NCBI RefSeq assembly: GCF_029542205.1
Contig: NZ_CP113783.1
Span: forward strand, 487,001 to 551,000
Origin: Pseudoxanthomonas sp. SE1
GTDB taxonomy: Bacteria; Pseudomonadota; Gammaproteobacteria; Xanthomonadales; Xanthomonadaceae
Reading direction: 5' to 3'
DNA length: 64,000 nt
The notes beneath the pieces are model-generated. The model saw only the letters and a list, made by a program, of their open reading frames with translations. It ran no database searches and had not been told where the DNA came from. The number at the start of each line of letters is the position of its first letter. Position 1 is the first letter of the stretch. Below are positions 14,653-22,608 of the stretch, piece after piece. The translations under genes were made by a program, and so were the position numbers.

Positions 14653-16882
14653 TCCAGCGTTCCAGCGAGTGCGGGGACAGGGGGCGCGAGACGTAATAGC
14701 CCTGCAGCAGATCGCAGTTGAGCGAGGCCAGCACGGCGCGCTGCGCCGCATTCTCGACACCTTCGGCCACCACCTTCAGCGCCAGGCTTTCGCCGATGCG
14801 CAGGATGGAGGTGGTAAGCGCGCGCGCGGACTCGCTGTGTTCGAGGTCGCGCACGAAGCTCATGTCGAGCTTCAGCTCGCTGATCGGCAGGCGGTGGAGA
14901 TGGCTCAGGCTGGAGTAGCCGGTGCCGAAATCGTCGATCGACAGGCGCACGCCCATGCGGTGGATCGCATCGATGTTGGCCAGCACCTCGGGTTTCTGCG
15001 CCAGCATCACGCTCTCGGTCACTTCCACCATCAGCTCGGACGGGGAAAGCCCGCACTTGCCCAGCACATTGCCGATGAAGGTCGGCAGGTCCTGCTGTTC
15101 GAAGTTGATCGCCGACAGGTTGACCGAGACGCGCGGCACCGGCACGCCGCGACGGCGCCAGTCGGCCATCTGCGTGCACGCTTCTTCCAGCGTCCACCGG
15201 CCCAGTTCGTCGATCAGGCCGCACTCCTCGGCCATCGGCACGAACGTGGCGGGCGAGATTTCGCCGATCTCGGGATGGCGCCAGCGCAGCAACGCTTCCA
15301 CGCCATGCAGCCGGGCTTCGTCATCCAGCGCGACCTGGGGCTGGTAGTGCAGGCGCAACTGGCCGCTGCGGACCGCCTCGCGCAACGCGTTCTCCAGTGC
15401 CAGGCGCTCCTGCATCGCCTGGTTCATTTCCAGGCTGTAGAACACGATGCGCGCGCCGCCCTCGGACTTGGCGCGGTACATCGCGATATCGGCATGGCGT
15501 ACCAGCGAATCCACATCCCAGCCATCGGCGGGGAACATCGCCACGCCCACGCTGGCCTGCGGCGTCAGCATCATCCGGCCTGCGCTCAGGGGTTCGGACA
15601 GCCTGGCCATCAGGCGATCGGCCAAGTTGGCGGCCTCCTCCGCACTGCGGTCGGGAATGGCCAGCACGAATTCGTCGCCGGCCAGTCGCGCCACCACGTC
15701 GCCTTCGCGCAGTTCGCTGCCCAGGCGTTTGGCCAGCTCGCGCAGCAGCGCATCGCCGGCCGTGTGGCCCTGGGTGTCGTTCACGATCTTGAAGCGGTCG
15801 ATGTCGATGAACAGCAACGCCACGGCGCTGTCGCGTCGCGCGGCGCCCAGCAGCATCTGCTCGACCTTGCTGTTGAACAGGGCACGGTTCGGCAGGCCGG
15901 TCAGGGTGTCGAAGAACGAGAGCTGGTGCATGCGCGCACGCGCGCGCTCGCGTTCCATCGCCAACGCACACAGGTGCAGGCAGACATCGACCACGCGCTG
16001 GTGGAAATCGTCCGGCGCCCTGTTTTCCCAGTAGTACAGCGCGAACGTGCCCAGCACGCGCCCATCATGGGCCTTGATCGGACTCGACCAGCACGCACGG
16101 ATACCCAGTGCCAGGAACGGCGCGTTGTACGCCTGCCAGCGCGGGTCGCGTTCGATGTCGCTGCATTCGACGGGCTGTCCGCTCCAGGCGGCCGAGCCGC
16201 AGGCGCCGACCATCGGACCCGCGAGCTCGCCGTCGATCAATGCGCCGATGGACTCGGGCAGACTGGGAGCCGCGAGCGGGCGAAGGCGGCCGTAGTCGTC
16301 CAGTGCGATGATCGAGGCCACGGCTTCCGGCATGACCTTTTCGACTTCGCGGCAGACCAGGGTCAGCACCTCCTGCAGCGGCTGCTCCCGGACGATGGCA
16401 CCCAGCACCTTGCGGTGCAGTTCCTCGTGCAGCTTGCTGTGGGTGATGTCGGTATAGACGCCGAGCAGGTAGCGGACGTTGCGCTCGGGGTCGAAGACGG
16501 GATTGACGACCGCAGAGATCCACAGCGGCACGCCGCTCTTGGCGTAGACCAGCAGTTCTGTACGGTAGCCCTGCTGGACGTTCAACTGGCCGCGCACCCA
16601 TTCGACCGTTTCCGGATCGGTGTGCGGGCCGGCCAGGAAATCGCTGGGGCGTCGGCCGGCGGCTTCCTCCAGCGTGTAGCCGAGCATGCGCGTGAAGCCC
16701 TGGTTGATCCAGGTGATGTGCGCTGCGTCGTCGCAGACCACGACCGCGTTGTCGCTGTGGTCGATGACCCAGGACACGTCGGGAGCACCATCGGCGAAGT
16801 GCGGCGGCATGGCGATGGCAGTGGGCCTCACGGTCAGTTCTTCCCCAAGAACGGTTTCCGCCTGATGGACCGGGTTCGCCAC
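14627..16882 (-). CDS. PAS-GAF-GGDEF-EAL protein, cyclic-di-GMP turnover
   Basis: A 751-residue soluble regulator: PAS (about 40-155, NAVVVCDDAAHITWINQGF), GAF (about 170-310), GGDEF (about 325-485) and EAL (about 500-745). The GGDEF motif reads AGDEF and is preceded by an inhibitory-site RxxD (REGD) five residues before, so it may be an active, product-inhibited cyclase or a GTP-binding allosteric domain. The EAL domain keeps EALLRW, DDFGTGYSSL and other metal residues, so phosphodiesterase activity is likely. A signal at PAS or GAF would set cyclic-di-GMP level and thereby motility or biofilm. The short leader holds a CCCCG-AAA-CGGGG hairpin (16903-16915) before an AGGGAG ribosome site. Confidence 0.93.
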   Translation of the reverse strand: MANPVHQAETVLGEELTVRPTAIAMPPHFADGAPDVSWVIDHSDNAVVVCDDAAHITWINQGFTRMLGYTLEEAAGRRPSDFLAGPHTDPETVEWVRGQLNVQQGYRTELLVYAKSGVPLWISAVVNPVFDPERNVRYLLGVYTDITHSKLHEELHRKVLGAIVREQPLQEVLTLVCREVEKVMPEAVASIIALDDYGRLRPLAAPSLPESIGALIDGELAGPMVGACGSAAWSGQPVECSDIERDPRWQAYNAPFLALGIRACWSSPIKAHDGRVLGTFALYYWENRAPDDFHQRVVDVCLHLCALAMERERARARMHQLSFFDTLTGLPNRALFNSKVEQMLLGAARRDSAVALLFIDIDRFKIVNDTQGHTAGDALLRELAKRLGSELREGDVVARLAGDEFVLAIPDRSAEEAANLADRLMARLSEPLSAGRMMLTPQASVGVAMFPADGWDVDSLVRHADIAMYRAKSEGGARIVFYSLEMNQAMQERLALENALREAVRSGQLRLHYQPQVALDDEARLHGVEALLRWRHPEIGEISPATFVPMAEECGLIDELGRWTLEEACTQMADWRRRGVPVPRVSVNLSAINFEQQDLPTFIGNVLGKCGLSPSELMVEVTESVMLAQKPEVLANIDAIHRMGVRLSIDDFGTGYSSLSHLHRLPISELKLDMSFVRDLEHSESARALTTSILRIGESLALKVVAEGVENAAQRAVLASLNCDLLQGYYVSRPLSPHSLERWISLQPPVV

Positions 16883-16989
16883 GGCACTCCCTGCTAAGCC
16901 GTCCCCGAAACGGGGAGATACGATGCGGTATCGGCCCCTGATCGCCGCACTTTACCTGAAGTTTCACGCGGCGCGGGGGTCGACGCACC

Positions 16990-17003
16990 TGCAAACGCTT
17001 ACA
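16990..17003. promoter_or_regulatory. Operator-like palindrome TGCAAACGCTTACA
   Basis: A CG-centred imperfect palindrome that shares 12 of 14 bases with the site at the DUF481 promoter (21594-21607). It lies in the 317-base gap between the divergent cyclic-di-GMP and TonB-lipoprotein genes. Apart from this and the tandem repeat at 17091-17129, nothing else was found in the gap. Confidence 0.35.
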
Positions 17004-17090
17004 GCCTGCCCGCCAGGCCGTAACCCGCCTTCGATGTCGCCATCGCGCGCCGTCGCGGGGCAACTCCCGAGCGGAGGTGCCGGGCGCGAG

Positions 17091-17129
17091 GAGCGGTGTC
17101 GAAGAGCGGTGTCGAAGAGCGGTGTCGAG
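17091..17129 (+). repeat. Three tandem copies of a 13-base unit
   Basis: GAGCGGTGTCGAA occurs at 17091 and 17104, and with a final G in place of A at 17117. The repeats lie 70 bases before the TonB-lipoprotein start in a non-coding gap. Copy number could vary by slippage. Confidence 0.9.
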
Positions 17130-17199
17130 GGTGGGCATGGCTGACGCACCGTCGTCATGATCGCCGCCTAGGCTTGCCGCCCGCATGACAGGGGTGGCC

Positions 17200-18147
17200 A
17201 TGAAAGCGAAACGGATGGGGTGGGGTGTCGGGTTGCTGCTGTGCCTGGCGGGGTGCCAGGGCGCATCCTCGCCCGACGCGAAGCAGGGTGGGGCAGCGTC
17301 GCCGGTCGCGGCGGACATCCAACTGGATGAAGCGGTGCCCGCCACGCCATATGCACGCGCAGCGCAGGCGTTGGCGGAGAACCGGATGCTCGCTCCCGCG
17401 GGAGACAATGCAATCGAACATTACCTGGCCGCACGCGCCGAAGCGGGAGAGCGCACCCGTGCACAGGCCGCGCTGTCGGAGCTGCAGCCCTATGTGCTGA
17501 TCGCCGCCGAGCAGGCGATTGCGCGCGGCGATGCGGGGGAGGCGAAGCGCCTGCAGGGCCTGATCGAACGCATCGATGGACAAGCGCCTGCACTGCCGCG
17601 GCTGGAAGCCAGCGTGGTGGCCTTGCTGCGCGAGCAGGCGTTGCAGGCTGCCGCAGCTGACGCGGCGGCGGCACAGCCGGCCCTATCCCCCACGTCCTCG
17701 ACCCTGGAGGCATCGTCGGCACAGACAGCGCGCACACCTGCGCCCGCGGTCGCCGCCGCACCGGTGGTCCGCGCACCCGACATCGCTCCTTCACCCGCGC
17801 CGATCCCTGCGCGACAGGAAGAAGCGCAGGCCATCAGTCCGTCCGTTGTGCCGTCGCGTGTCGTACAGGAGAGCCGGACGCCGCGCCTGCTCCAGGACGC
17901 ACAGCCGCGATATCCGCTGCCTGCACTGCGCGCGCGCGTGGAAGGACAAGCGGAAGTCGCTTTCACCATCCAGCCCGACGGCAGCGTGCGCGACGTGCGC
18001 CTGCTGTCGTCGACGCCTGCGGGCATGTTCGATGCGCCCGCGCTCGCAGTCGCGCAACGCTGGCGTTTCGAGGCGACCGGACAGGCCCATGCATCACGAC
18101 GCACCGTGCGGTTCCAGCTGCCAGCCCAGGGGGCGAGCGGCGGCTGA
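17200..18147 (+). CDS. Lipoprotein with TonB C-terminal domain (energy-transducer family)
   Basis: A 315-residue protein. The ATG at 17200 is preferred to one 15 bases earlier because AGGGGTGG lies just before it. It opens with a lipoprotein signal peptide (lipobox LAGC, Cys19) instead of the single membrane helix of classical TonB. A helical region (about 45-150) may be repeat-like, then a Pro/Ala linker (about 165-225), then a TonB C-terminal domain (about 228-310: RYPLPALRARVEGQAEV, IQPDGSV, FDAPALAVAQRWRF). TonB domains contact the TonB box of outer-membrane receptors. Lipid anchoring makes coupling to ExbB/ExbD doubtful, so a scaffold or signalling role is possible. Confidence 0.75.
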   Translation: MKAKRMGWGVGLLLCLAGCQGASSPDAKQGGAASPVAADIQLDEAVPATPYARAAQALAENRMLAPAGDNAIEHYLAARAEAGERTRAQAALSELQPYVLIAAEQAIARGDAGEAKRLQGLIERIDGQAPALPRLEASVVALLREQALQAAAADAAAAQPALSPTSSTLEASSAQTARTPAPAVAAAPVVRAPDIAPSPAPIPARQEEAQAISPSVVPSRVVQESRTPRLLQDAQPRYPLPALRARVEGQAEVAFTIQPDGSVRDVRLLSSTPAGMFDAPALAVAQRWRFEATGQAHASRRTVRFQLPAQGASGG

Positions 18148-18183
18148 TTGGTGTCCGTACGCGTCTGCGGTGAGAATGGCGGC

Positions 18184-18870
18184 ATGACAACCGCCTCCGC
18201 TTCCCCGATTCTCGATACCGTCGAACAGGAAACCGGCCCGACGCCGCAGTGGTCCGTACTGTGGCTGCACGGCCTGGGTGCCGATGGCCACGACTTCGCC
18301 CCGATCGTGCCCGAACTGGTGCGACCTGGCTGGCCGGCGTTGCGCTTCGTCTTCCCGCATGCGCCCGTGCGAGCGGTGACGATCAACAATGGCGTGCGCA
18401 TGCGTGCGTGGTACGACATCGTGGGCATGGACTTCCCCACCCGCGCGGACAGCGCCGGTATCGAGGAGTCGCTGATGCAGGTGGAGGCACTGATCGCGCG
18501 CGAGCAGGCGCGGGGCATCCCGCCTGAGCGGCTGCTGCTGGCGGGATTCTCGCAGGGCGGCGCCATCACCCTGGCGGCCGGTTTGCGCAGACAGGTGCCG
18601 CTGGCGGGGCTGATCGCGCTGTCCACCTACCTGCCGGGCGCTGCGCAGGCCGCGACGCATCTGGCGACTGCCGCCACTGCGCAGCCGGTGTTCATGGCGC
18701 ACGGCACCGGGGATCCGGTGATTCCGCTCATCCATGCCGAACAGAGTGCCCGCGCGCTCGGGGAGCTGGGTTTCGATGTGCAATGGCACCGCTATCCGAT
18801 GGCACACCAGGTATGTGCGGAGGAAATCCGTGACCTGGGTGACTGGATGGGCCAGCGGTTTGCGTTGTAA
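18184..18870 (+). CDS. Carboxylesterase (phospholipase/carboxylesterase family, EstB-like)
   Basis: A 228-residue alpha/beta-hydrolase of the acyl-protein-thioesterase-like family that cleaves short-chain esters. Catalytic triad: S123 in GFSQG, D177 in HGTGDPVI and H208 in YPMAHQV. The oxyanion region is LHGLGADGHDF (28-38). No signal peptide; cytoplasmic, with length normal for the family. GAGAAT ends six bases before the ATG at 18184, so the mRNA may be leaderless; an open stretch upstream is not needed. It stands between the TonB-domain lipoprotein (36-base gap) and the AlgR-like regulator, a placement also usual in relatives. The natural substrate is unknown. Confidence 0.9.
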   Translation: MTTASASPILDTVEQETGPTPQWSVLWLHGLGADGHDFAPIVPELVRPGWPALRFVFPHAPVRAVTINNGVRMRAWYDIVGMDFPTRADSAGIEESLMQVEALIAREQARGIPPERLLLAGFSQGGAITLAAGLRRQVPLAGLIALSTYLPGAAQAATHLATAATAQPVFMAHGTGDPVIPLIHAEQSARALGELGFDVQWHRYPMAHQVCAEEIRDLGDWMGQRFAL

Positions 18871-18965
18871 TCCCCACGCGCCCCCCGAAGGATGACGCAT
18901 GGCGCTGCCATGGGTAACCTAGGACGCGGGGGATCACGCCAACGTTCACCGAGGACGCCTTTGCC

Positions 18966-19697
18966 GTGAAAGTGGTTATTGCCGACGACGAACCCCTTGC
19001 CCGCGAGCGCCTGCGCGCGCTGCTGGCCGAACATCCCGGCATCGAGGTGGTCGCCGAGGCCGAGAACGGCCTGGACGCGTTGCAGGCCTGTTCGCAGCAT
19101 CGCCCCGACATGGTGCTGCTGGACATCGCCATGCCGGGCGTGGACGGCCTCGAGGCCGCCCGCCATCTGGCGGCCTTCGACCCGCGTCCCGCCGTGGTGT
19201 TCTGCACGGCGTACGACGAGCACGCGCTGTCGGCTTTCGAGGCCGCCGCCATCGACTACCTGATGAAGCCGATCCGCGCCGAGCGACTGGCCGCCGCGCT
19301 CGAACGCGCGCGCACCTTCATCGCCGGACGCGAGACCCAGGCGCCGGCGTCATCGAGCAGCCAGCCGCGGACCCACCTGTGTGCACGCCTGCGGGGCAGC
19401 CTGCGACTGATTCCCGTGGATGAAGTGCATTACCTGCAGGCCGAGGAGAAGTACGTGGTGGTGCACCACGCGCGCGGCGAGGACCTGATCGAGGAGTCGC
19501 TGAAATCGCTGGAAGAGGAATTCGGCAACCGCTTCGTGCGCATCCATCGCAACTGCCTGGTCGCGCGCCACGAACTGGTCGAGATCAAGCGCATCGGCGA
19601 TGGCCATGTGCAGGCCATCCTGCGCCATGGCAAGGAGCCGCTGGAAGTGAGTCGCCGCTGCGTGGCGGGCCTGCGCGAGACCGTCAAGGCGCTCTGA
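18966..19697 (+). CDS. algR: LytTR-family response regulator (AlgR-like)
   Basis: A 243-residue response regulator: receiver domain (1-120) with acidic pocket DDE (7-9), phospho-acceptor D53, Thr in CTAYDE and Lys in MKPIRA, then a LytTR DNA-binding domain (about 140-240; [22 protein letters not shown]). In Pseudomonas, AlgR controls alginate, type IV pilus genes and virulence, and its gene is followed by hemC, as here. The GTG at 18966 is the first codon giving a complete receiver strand; no strong ribosome site is seen. The usual sensor gene (algZ/fimS) is not upstream: a carboxylesterase is there instead, so the kinase partner must lie elsewhere. Confidence 0.88.
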   Translation: MKVVIADDEPLARERLRALLAEHPGIEVVAEAENGLDALQACSQHRPDMVLLDIAMPGVDGLEAARHLAAFDPRPAVVFCTAYDEHALSAFEAAAIDYLMKPIRAERLAAALERARTFIAGRETQAPASSSSQPRTHLCARLRGSLRLIPVDEVHYLQAEEKYVVVHHARGEDLIEESLKSLEEEFGNRFVRIHRNCLVARHELVEIKRIGDGHVQAILRHGKEPLEVSRRCVAGLRETVKAL

Positions 19698-19723
19698 GCG
19701 CGCGCGGACATGGCGCCATGCGG

Positions 19724-19729
19724 GATAAT
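19724..19729 (+). promoter_or_regulatory. -10 box (GATAAT), predicted leaderless start of hemC
   Basis: GATAAT ends six bases before the hemC ATG and no Shine-Dalgarno is present, so transcription is expected to begin at the start codon. The same layout occurs at ubiE, lptM, ybeD and the sirtuin gene. Confidence 0.6.
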
Positions 19730-19735
19730 GCCCGC

Positions 19736-20644
19736 ATGACACTGCTGCGCATCGCCACCCGCAAGAGCCCGCTCGCCCTCTGGCAGAGCGAACACGTCGC
19801 CGACCGCCTGCGTGCTGCCCACCCCGGGCTGGCGGTCGAGCTGGTGCCGATGAGCACCCGCGGCGACGAGGTGCTGGACCGTTCGCTGGCCGCCATCGGC
19901 GGCAAGGGCCTGTTCCTGAAGGAGCTGGAGCTGGCGATGCTGCGTGGTGAGGCGGATTGCGCCGTGCATTCGCTGAAGGACGTACCGATGGAGCTCGAAG
20001 GTCCGTTCGCACTGCCTGCCATCCTGTCGCGCGCGGATCCGGCCGACGCCTTCATCTCCCATCAGTACGACGGCATCGCCGCACTGCCCCATGGCGCACG
20101 CGTGGGAACTTCTTCGCTGCGCCGGCAGGCGCAGCTGCGTGCGTTGCGCCCGGACCTGCAGCTGCTGGACCTGCGCGGCAACGTCAATACGCGCCTGGCC
20201 AAGCTGGATGCCGGCGACTACGACGCGATCGTGCTGGCGTGCGCAGGGTTGCAGCGCCTGGGGTTCGCGTCGCGCATCCGCGTGCGGCTGGATGCGCCGG
20301 AGTGGCTGCCGGCCCCCGCGCAGGGCGCCATCGCGGTGGAATGCCGGGCCGAAGACCCCGCTACGCATGCGTTGTTCGCGGCGCTGGATGATGCCGGCAC
20401 GCGCGTCTGCGTGGAGGCGGAGCGGGCCATGAACCGGGCATTGCATGGCAGTTGCCATGTTCCGGTGGCGGCGTTTGCGCAGCGGACGGGCGATGTGCTG
20501 TCGCTGTCGGGGCTGGTGGGGTCGGCGGCCGAGGGGCAGGTGGTCCGTGCGGAAGATGCAGGCCCGGTGGCCGATCCCGAAGCGCTCGGACAACGCGTCG
20601 CCGCGCTGTTGCTGGCGCGCGGCGCGGGCGCATTCCTCGCCTGA
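19736..20644 (+). CDS. hemC: Porphobilinogen deaminase (hydroxymethylbilane synthase)
   Basis: A 302-residue cytoplasmic enzyme of tetrapyrrole synthesis. It joins four porphobilinogen units into hydroxymethylbilane on a covalently bound dipyrromethane cofactor. The cofactor Cys is C240 in LHGSC. The N-terminal [13 protein letters not shown] and the arginine-rich [11 protein letters not shown] (124-134) and [11 protein letters not shown] (145-155) are conserved, and D82 in LKDVP is the catalytic Asp. The start at 19736 is set by the conserved N-terminus. It follows algR by 38 bases. hemD, often next, is absent: a convergent gene follows after 15 bases. Confidence 0.97.
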   Translation: MTLLRIATRKSPLALWQSEHVADRLRAAHPGLAVELVPMSTRGDEVLDRSLAAIGGKGLFLKELELAMLRGEADCAVHSLKDVPMELEGPFALPAILSRADPADAFISHQYDGIAALPHGARVGTSSLRRQAQLRALRPDLQLLDLRGNVNTRLAKLDAGDYDAIVLACAGLQRLGFASRIRVRLDAPEWLPAPAQGAIAVECRAEDPATHALFAALDDAGTRVCVEAERAMNRALHGSCHVPVAAFAQRTGDVLSLSGLVGSAAEGQVVRAEDAGPVADPEALGQRVAALLLARGAGAFLA

Positions 20645-20659
20645 GCAGGTTAGGGGCGC

Positions 20660-21565
20660 TTACTTGAAGCGGTAGACCACGTTCATCGTGGTCAGGGTGT
20701 CCGTGCGCTTTTTCTCCGGCGCCACGTCACTGTTGTGCCGCGCCTGCCAGCCGGCCTTCAGGGCGAGGTGCGAGTTCATCGTGACCGACACGCCCAGGTC
20801 GTTCTGCGCGAAGGTGTTGTAGTCACCCGCCTCGACCAGCAGCTTGTTGACGATCTCGGTGTTCTCGCTCAGCGCGTAGCGCAGGTCGATCAGGCCACGC
20901 CCGATCAGGCTGGATTCGTTGCGCTCCTCAAGCGTGTCGTAGGCGCGGCGATAACCGGGACCGATCTGCAGGTCGAGGTGGCCGCGCTCACCCTCGAGGA
21001 CACGGTTGCCGTAGCTGAGGCTGACCGACTGCTGCCGGCTGTAGGTGCCGAAGTCGTCTTCTTCGTGGCGCACGGCGGTGTTGAGCGTGCCACGCTGGTC
21101 CATGAGATATGCACTGTTGGCGGTGACCGTATAGCGGTTGGCGGTGGTGCGGCTGTCGCGGATGACGCTGCCGTCGTCCTGGGTCCTGGTGTACTCGGAG
21201 CGCGAATGCAGGCCGAACAGGCTGGCGCTGTGGCGCCATGCGCCACCATCGGTATAGGTCAGGTCCAGCCGGCCGTTGAAACTCTCGGTGTTGCTGTTGC
21301 CGCTGCTAGCAGCGACGCCAAGCTCGCCGCCCCCGGTGAGCTTGGGCGTCGGCGGTGCCGGCTCGGGAGGTGCCTCGGGAATGGGGCGGACCGCCATGGC
21401 GATGACCGGCAGCGCCGCACTGCCCTGTTTGCCGAAACCCTTGCCGGCATGGACGGCTTTCACCTTCTCATTGCGCGGCAGCACCCCTTCGTCAGCGAGG
21501 GCAGGCGCACTGTTGCCGGCGATCAGGACGAGTGCCAGCAAGGAGGGGGGCGTCGGGCGCGACAT
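20660..21565 (-). CDS. DUF481 outer-membrane protein (YdiY-like)
   Basis: A 301-residue protein with a signal peptide (about 1-25, ending at APALA) and a Pro-rich linker (about 60-80), then a beta-barrel-like DUF481 domain (about 85-301). The barrel opens with GGELGVAASSGNSNTESF, the usual signature of this family, and ends in aromatic VVYRFK. E. coli YdiY is described as a salt-induced outer-membrane protein; a transport or structural role is not proven. ATG 21565 is chosen because it gives the signal peptide; the frame is open further upstream only by chance. A palindromic operator sits on its predicted promoter at 21593-21635, so it is probably under repressor control. Confidence 0.85.
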   Translation of the reverse strand: MSRPTPPSLLALVLIAGNSAPALADEGVLPRNEKVKAVHAGKGFGKQGSAALPVIAMAVRPIPEAPPEPAPPTPKLTGGGELGVAASSGNSNTESFNGRLDLTYTDGGAWRHSASLFGLHSRSEYTRTQDDGSVIRDSRTTANRYTVTANSAYLMDQRGTLNTAVRHEEDDFGTYSRQQSVSLSYGNRVLEGERGHLDLQIGPGYRRAYDTLEERNESSLIGRGLIDLRYALSENTEIVNKLLVEAGDYNTFAQNDLGVSVTMNSHLALKAGWQARHNSDVAPEKKRTDTLTTMNVVYRFK

Positions 21566-21592
21566 GGCAGATCTCGAGCAAATGAGGGAGAG

Positions 21593-21635
21593 ATGTAACC
21601 GCTTACATGGTAGATGTGAGCCGACGGCATCACAA
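21593..21635 (-). promoter_or_regulatory. Predicted promoter with CG-centred operator ahead of the DUF481 gene
   Basis: On the minus strand, TTGTGA (21630-21635), a 17-base spacer and TACCAT (21607-21612) form a plausible promoter. It runs directly into the palindrome ATGTAAGCGGTTACAT (21593-21608), 28 bases before the start codon. The central CG and TGTAA arms resemble LacI/CcpA-family sites. A similar sequence lies at 16990-17003. The regulator is not known, and the site differs from the GH30 operator. Confidence 0.55.
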
Positions 21636-21772
21636 CCCAAGTGCTTGTTCCGATTCAGGTTTGCGATATGCATTCTGCCACGGGCAAGCGCCGGATTCAG
21701 GATGCCTGTCACGGTCGCCAGCATTCCTGCGGCGTGATGCGTCCTTTTCAGGTCGCGGCCGTCCACCTCCAC

Positions 21773-22399
21773 CTAGAGCGGCGCTTCGATGCTGATCGCC
21801 GGGTCGTCATAGCGCGAATACGTCAACAGCACCGTGTAGGGGCGGCCTTCATCGTCCCTGCCGGCGTGGCGCAGTTGCAGCGGCAAGCCATCCGGACCGA
21901 TCCAGTAGTCGAATGCGACCGCCTCCGGAGCGGCGTGGCGAACACGGTAGCGCTGGGCAGGGCGACCGGTCACGGTGTCATCGCCGATGTGTTCGGCGGA
22001 CAGATGCTGCTGGGACTGCTGGAGTTTGAGCGGGTCGCGCCATGGAGCGAGCGTTTCCGGAGGCAGCGGTACCTGTATGCGTCGGCCGTCCACCCGCATG
22101 TGCAGCACGTTTCCGATGACCGTCTGCGTGCCGCCAGGCAACGTGATCCTGTAGCGGTCCGGCGCTACATAGTCCATCTCGCCGGTCATCGGCTGGGCAC
22201 CTTCCACCTGCATCCGCGCATGGAAGCGGCGGGCCGCCAGGAACCGGTGCATCGACGCCTTCACATCCCGAACTGCATCGCGCGCCGGGACTGCGGGTGG
22301 CGTTGGCGGAATGGCGGCGGGCGTCCCGGCGCCTTCATGGGGGGAGGGTCGGCAGGCGGCCAGTGCGAGCAGCAAGGGCAGGATGGTGCGCAGCGACAT
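21773..22399 (-). CDS. Predicted outer-membrane lipoprotein, LolA/LolB-like fold possible
   Basis: A 208-residue lipoprotein: signal MSLRTILPLLLALAAC with the lipobox Cys at residue 16. The mature part has a Pro-rich spacer, then a domain whose pattern (FHARMQVEG, MDYVAPDRYRITLPGG, YWIGPDGLPLQLRH, YDDPAISIEAPL) fits the curved beta-sheet shared by LolA, LolB and related lipoproteins that hold lipids. This fold call is from pattern only. ATG 22399 is chosen since the lipobox follows directly; further upstream the frame shows no signal. It lies 207 bases after the DUF481 start on the same strand but is followed by that gene's promoter, so it is probably a separate unit. Role unknown. Confidence 0.7.
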   Translation of the reverse strand: MSLRTILPLLLALAACRPSPHEGAGTPAAIPPTPPAVPARDAVRDVKASMHRFLAARRFHARMQVEGAQPMTGEMDYVAPDRYRITLPGGTQTVIGNVLHMRVDGRRIQVPLPPETLAPWRDPLKLQQSQQHLSAEHIGDDTVTGRPAQRYRVRHAAPEAVAFDYWIGPDGLPLQLRHAGRDDEGRPYTVLLTYSRYDDPAISIEAPL

Positions 22400-22608
22400 G
22401 GGCGGAAGGCTCCCGGGAAGAGGCAGGCGCCTTGGGTCCGTGCGTTGAGGGCGCCGCGGCGGCGAAGACACGCCACGGCACCAGGCACCGCACGGGCCCA
22501 AGGCGCCGCCGGCGCTTGTCCCCTGTGTGTGCTTCAACGGCAGGCAGGCGACGAAAACGGCCAACCGTCGGCGATAATCCGGCCACGCCCCCCGCTGCCA
22601 CGCTGCCC

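Noticed and set aside
16903..16915. Cyclic-di-GMP riboswitch before the GGDEF-EAL gene
   Set aside because: Only a simple CCCCG-AAA-CGGGG hairpin is seen; the conserved GEMM core cannot be found in the short leader.
17091..17129. CRISPR array
   Set aside because: Units are 13 bases, directly adjacent without spacers, and no cas gene is present.
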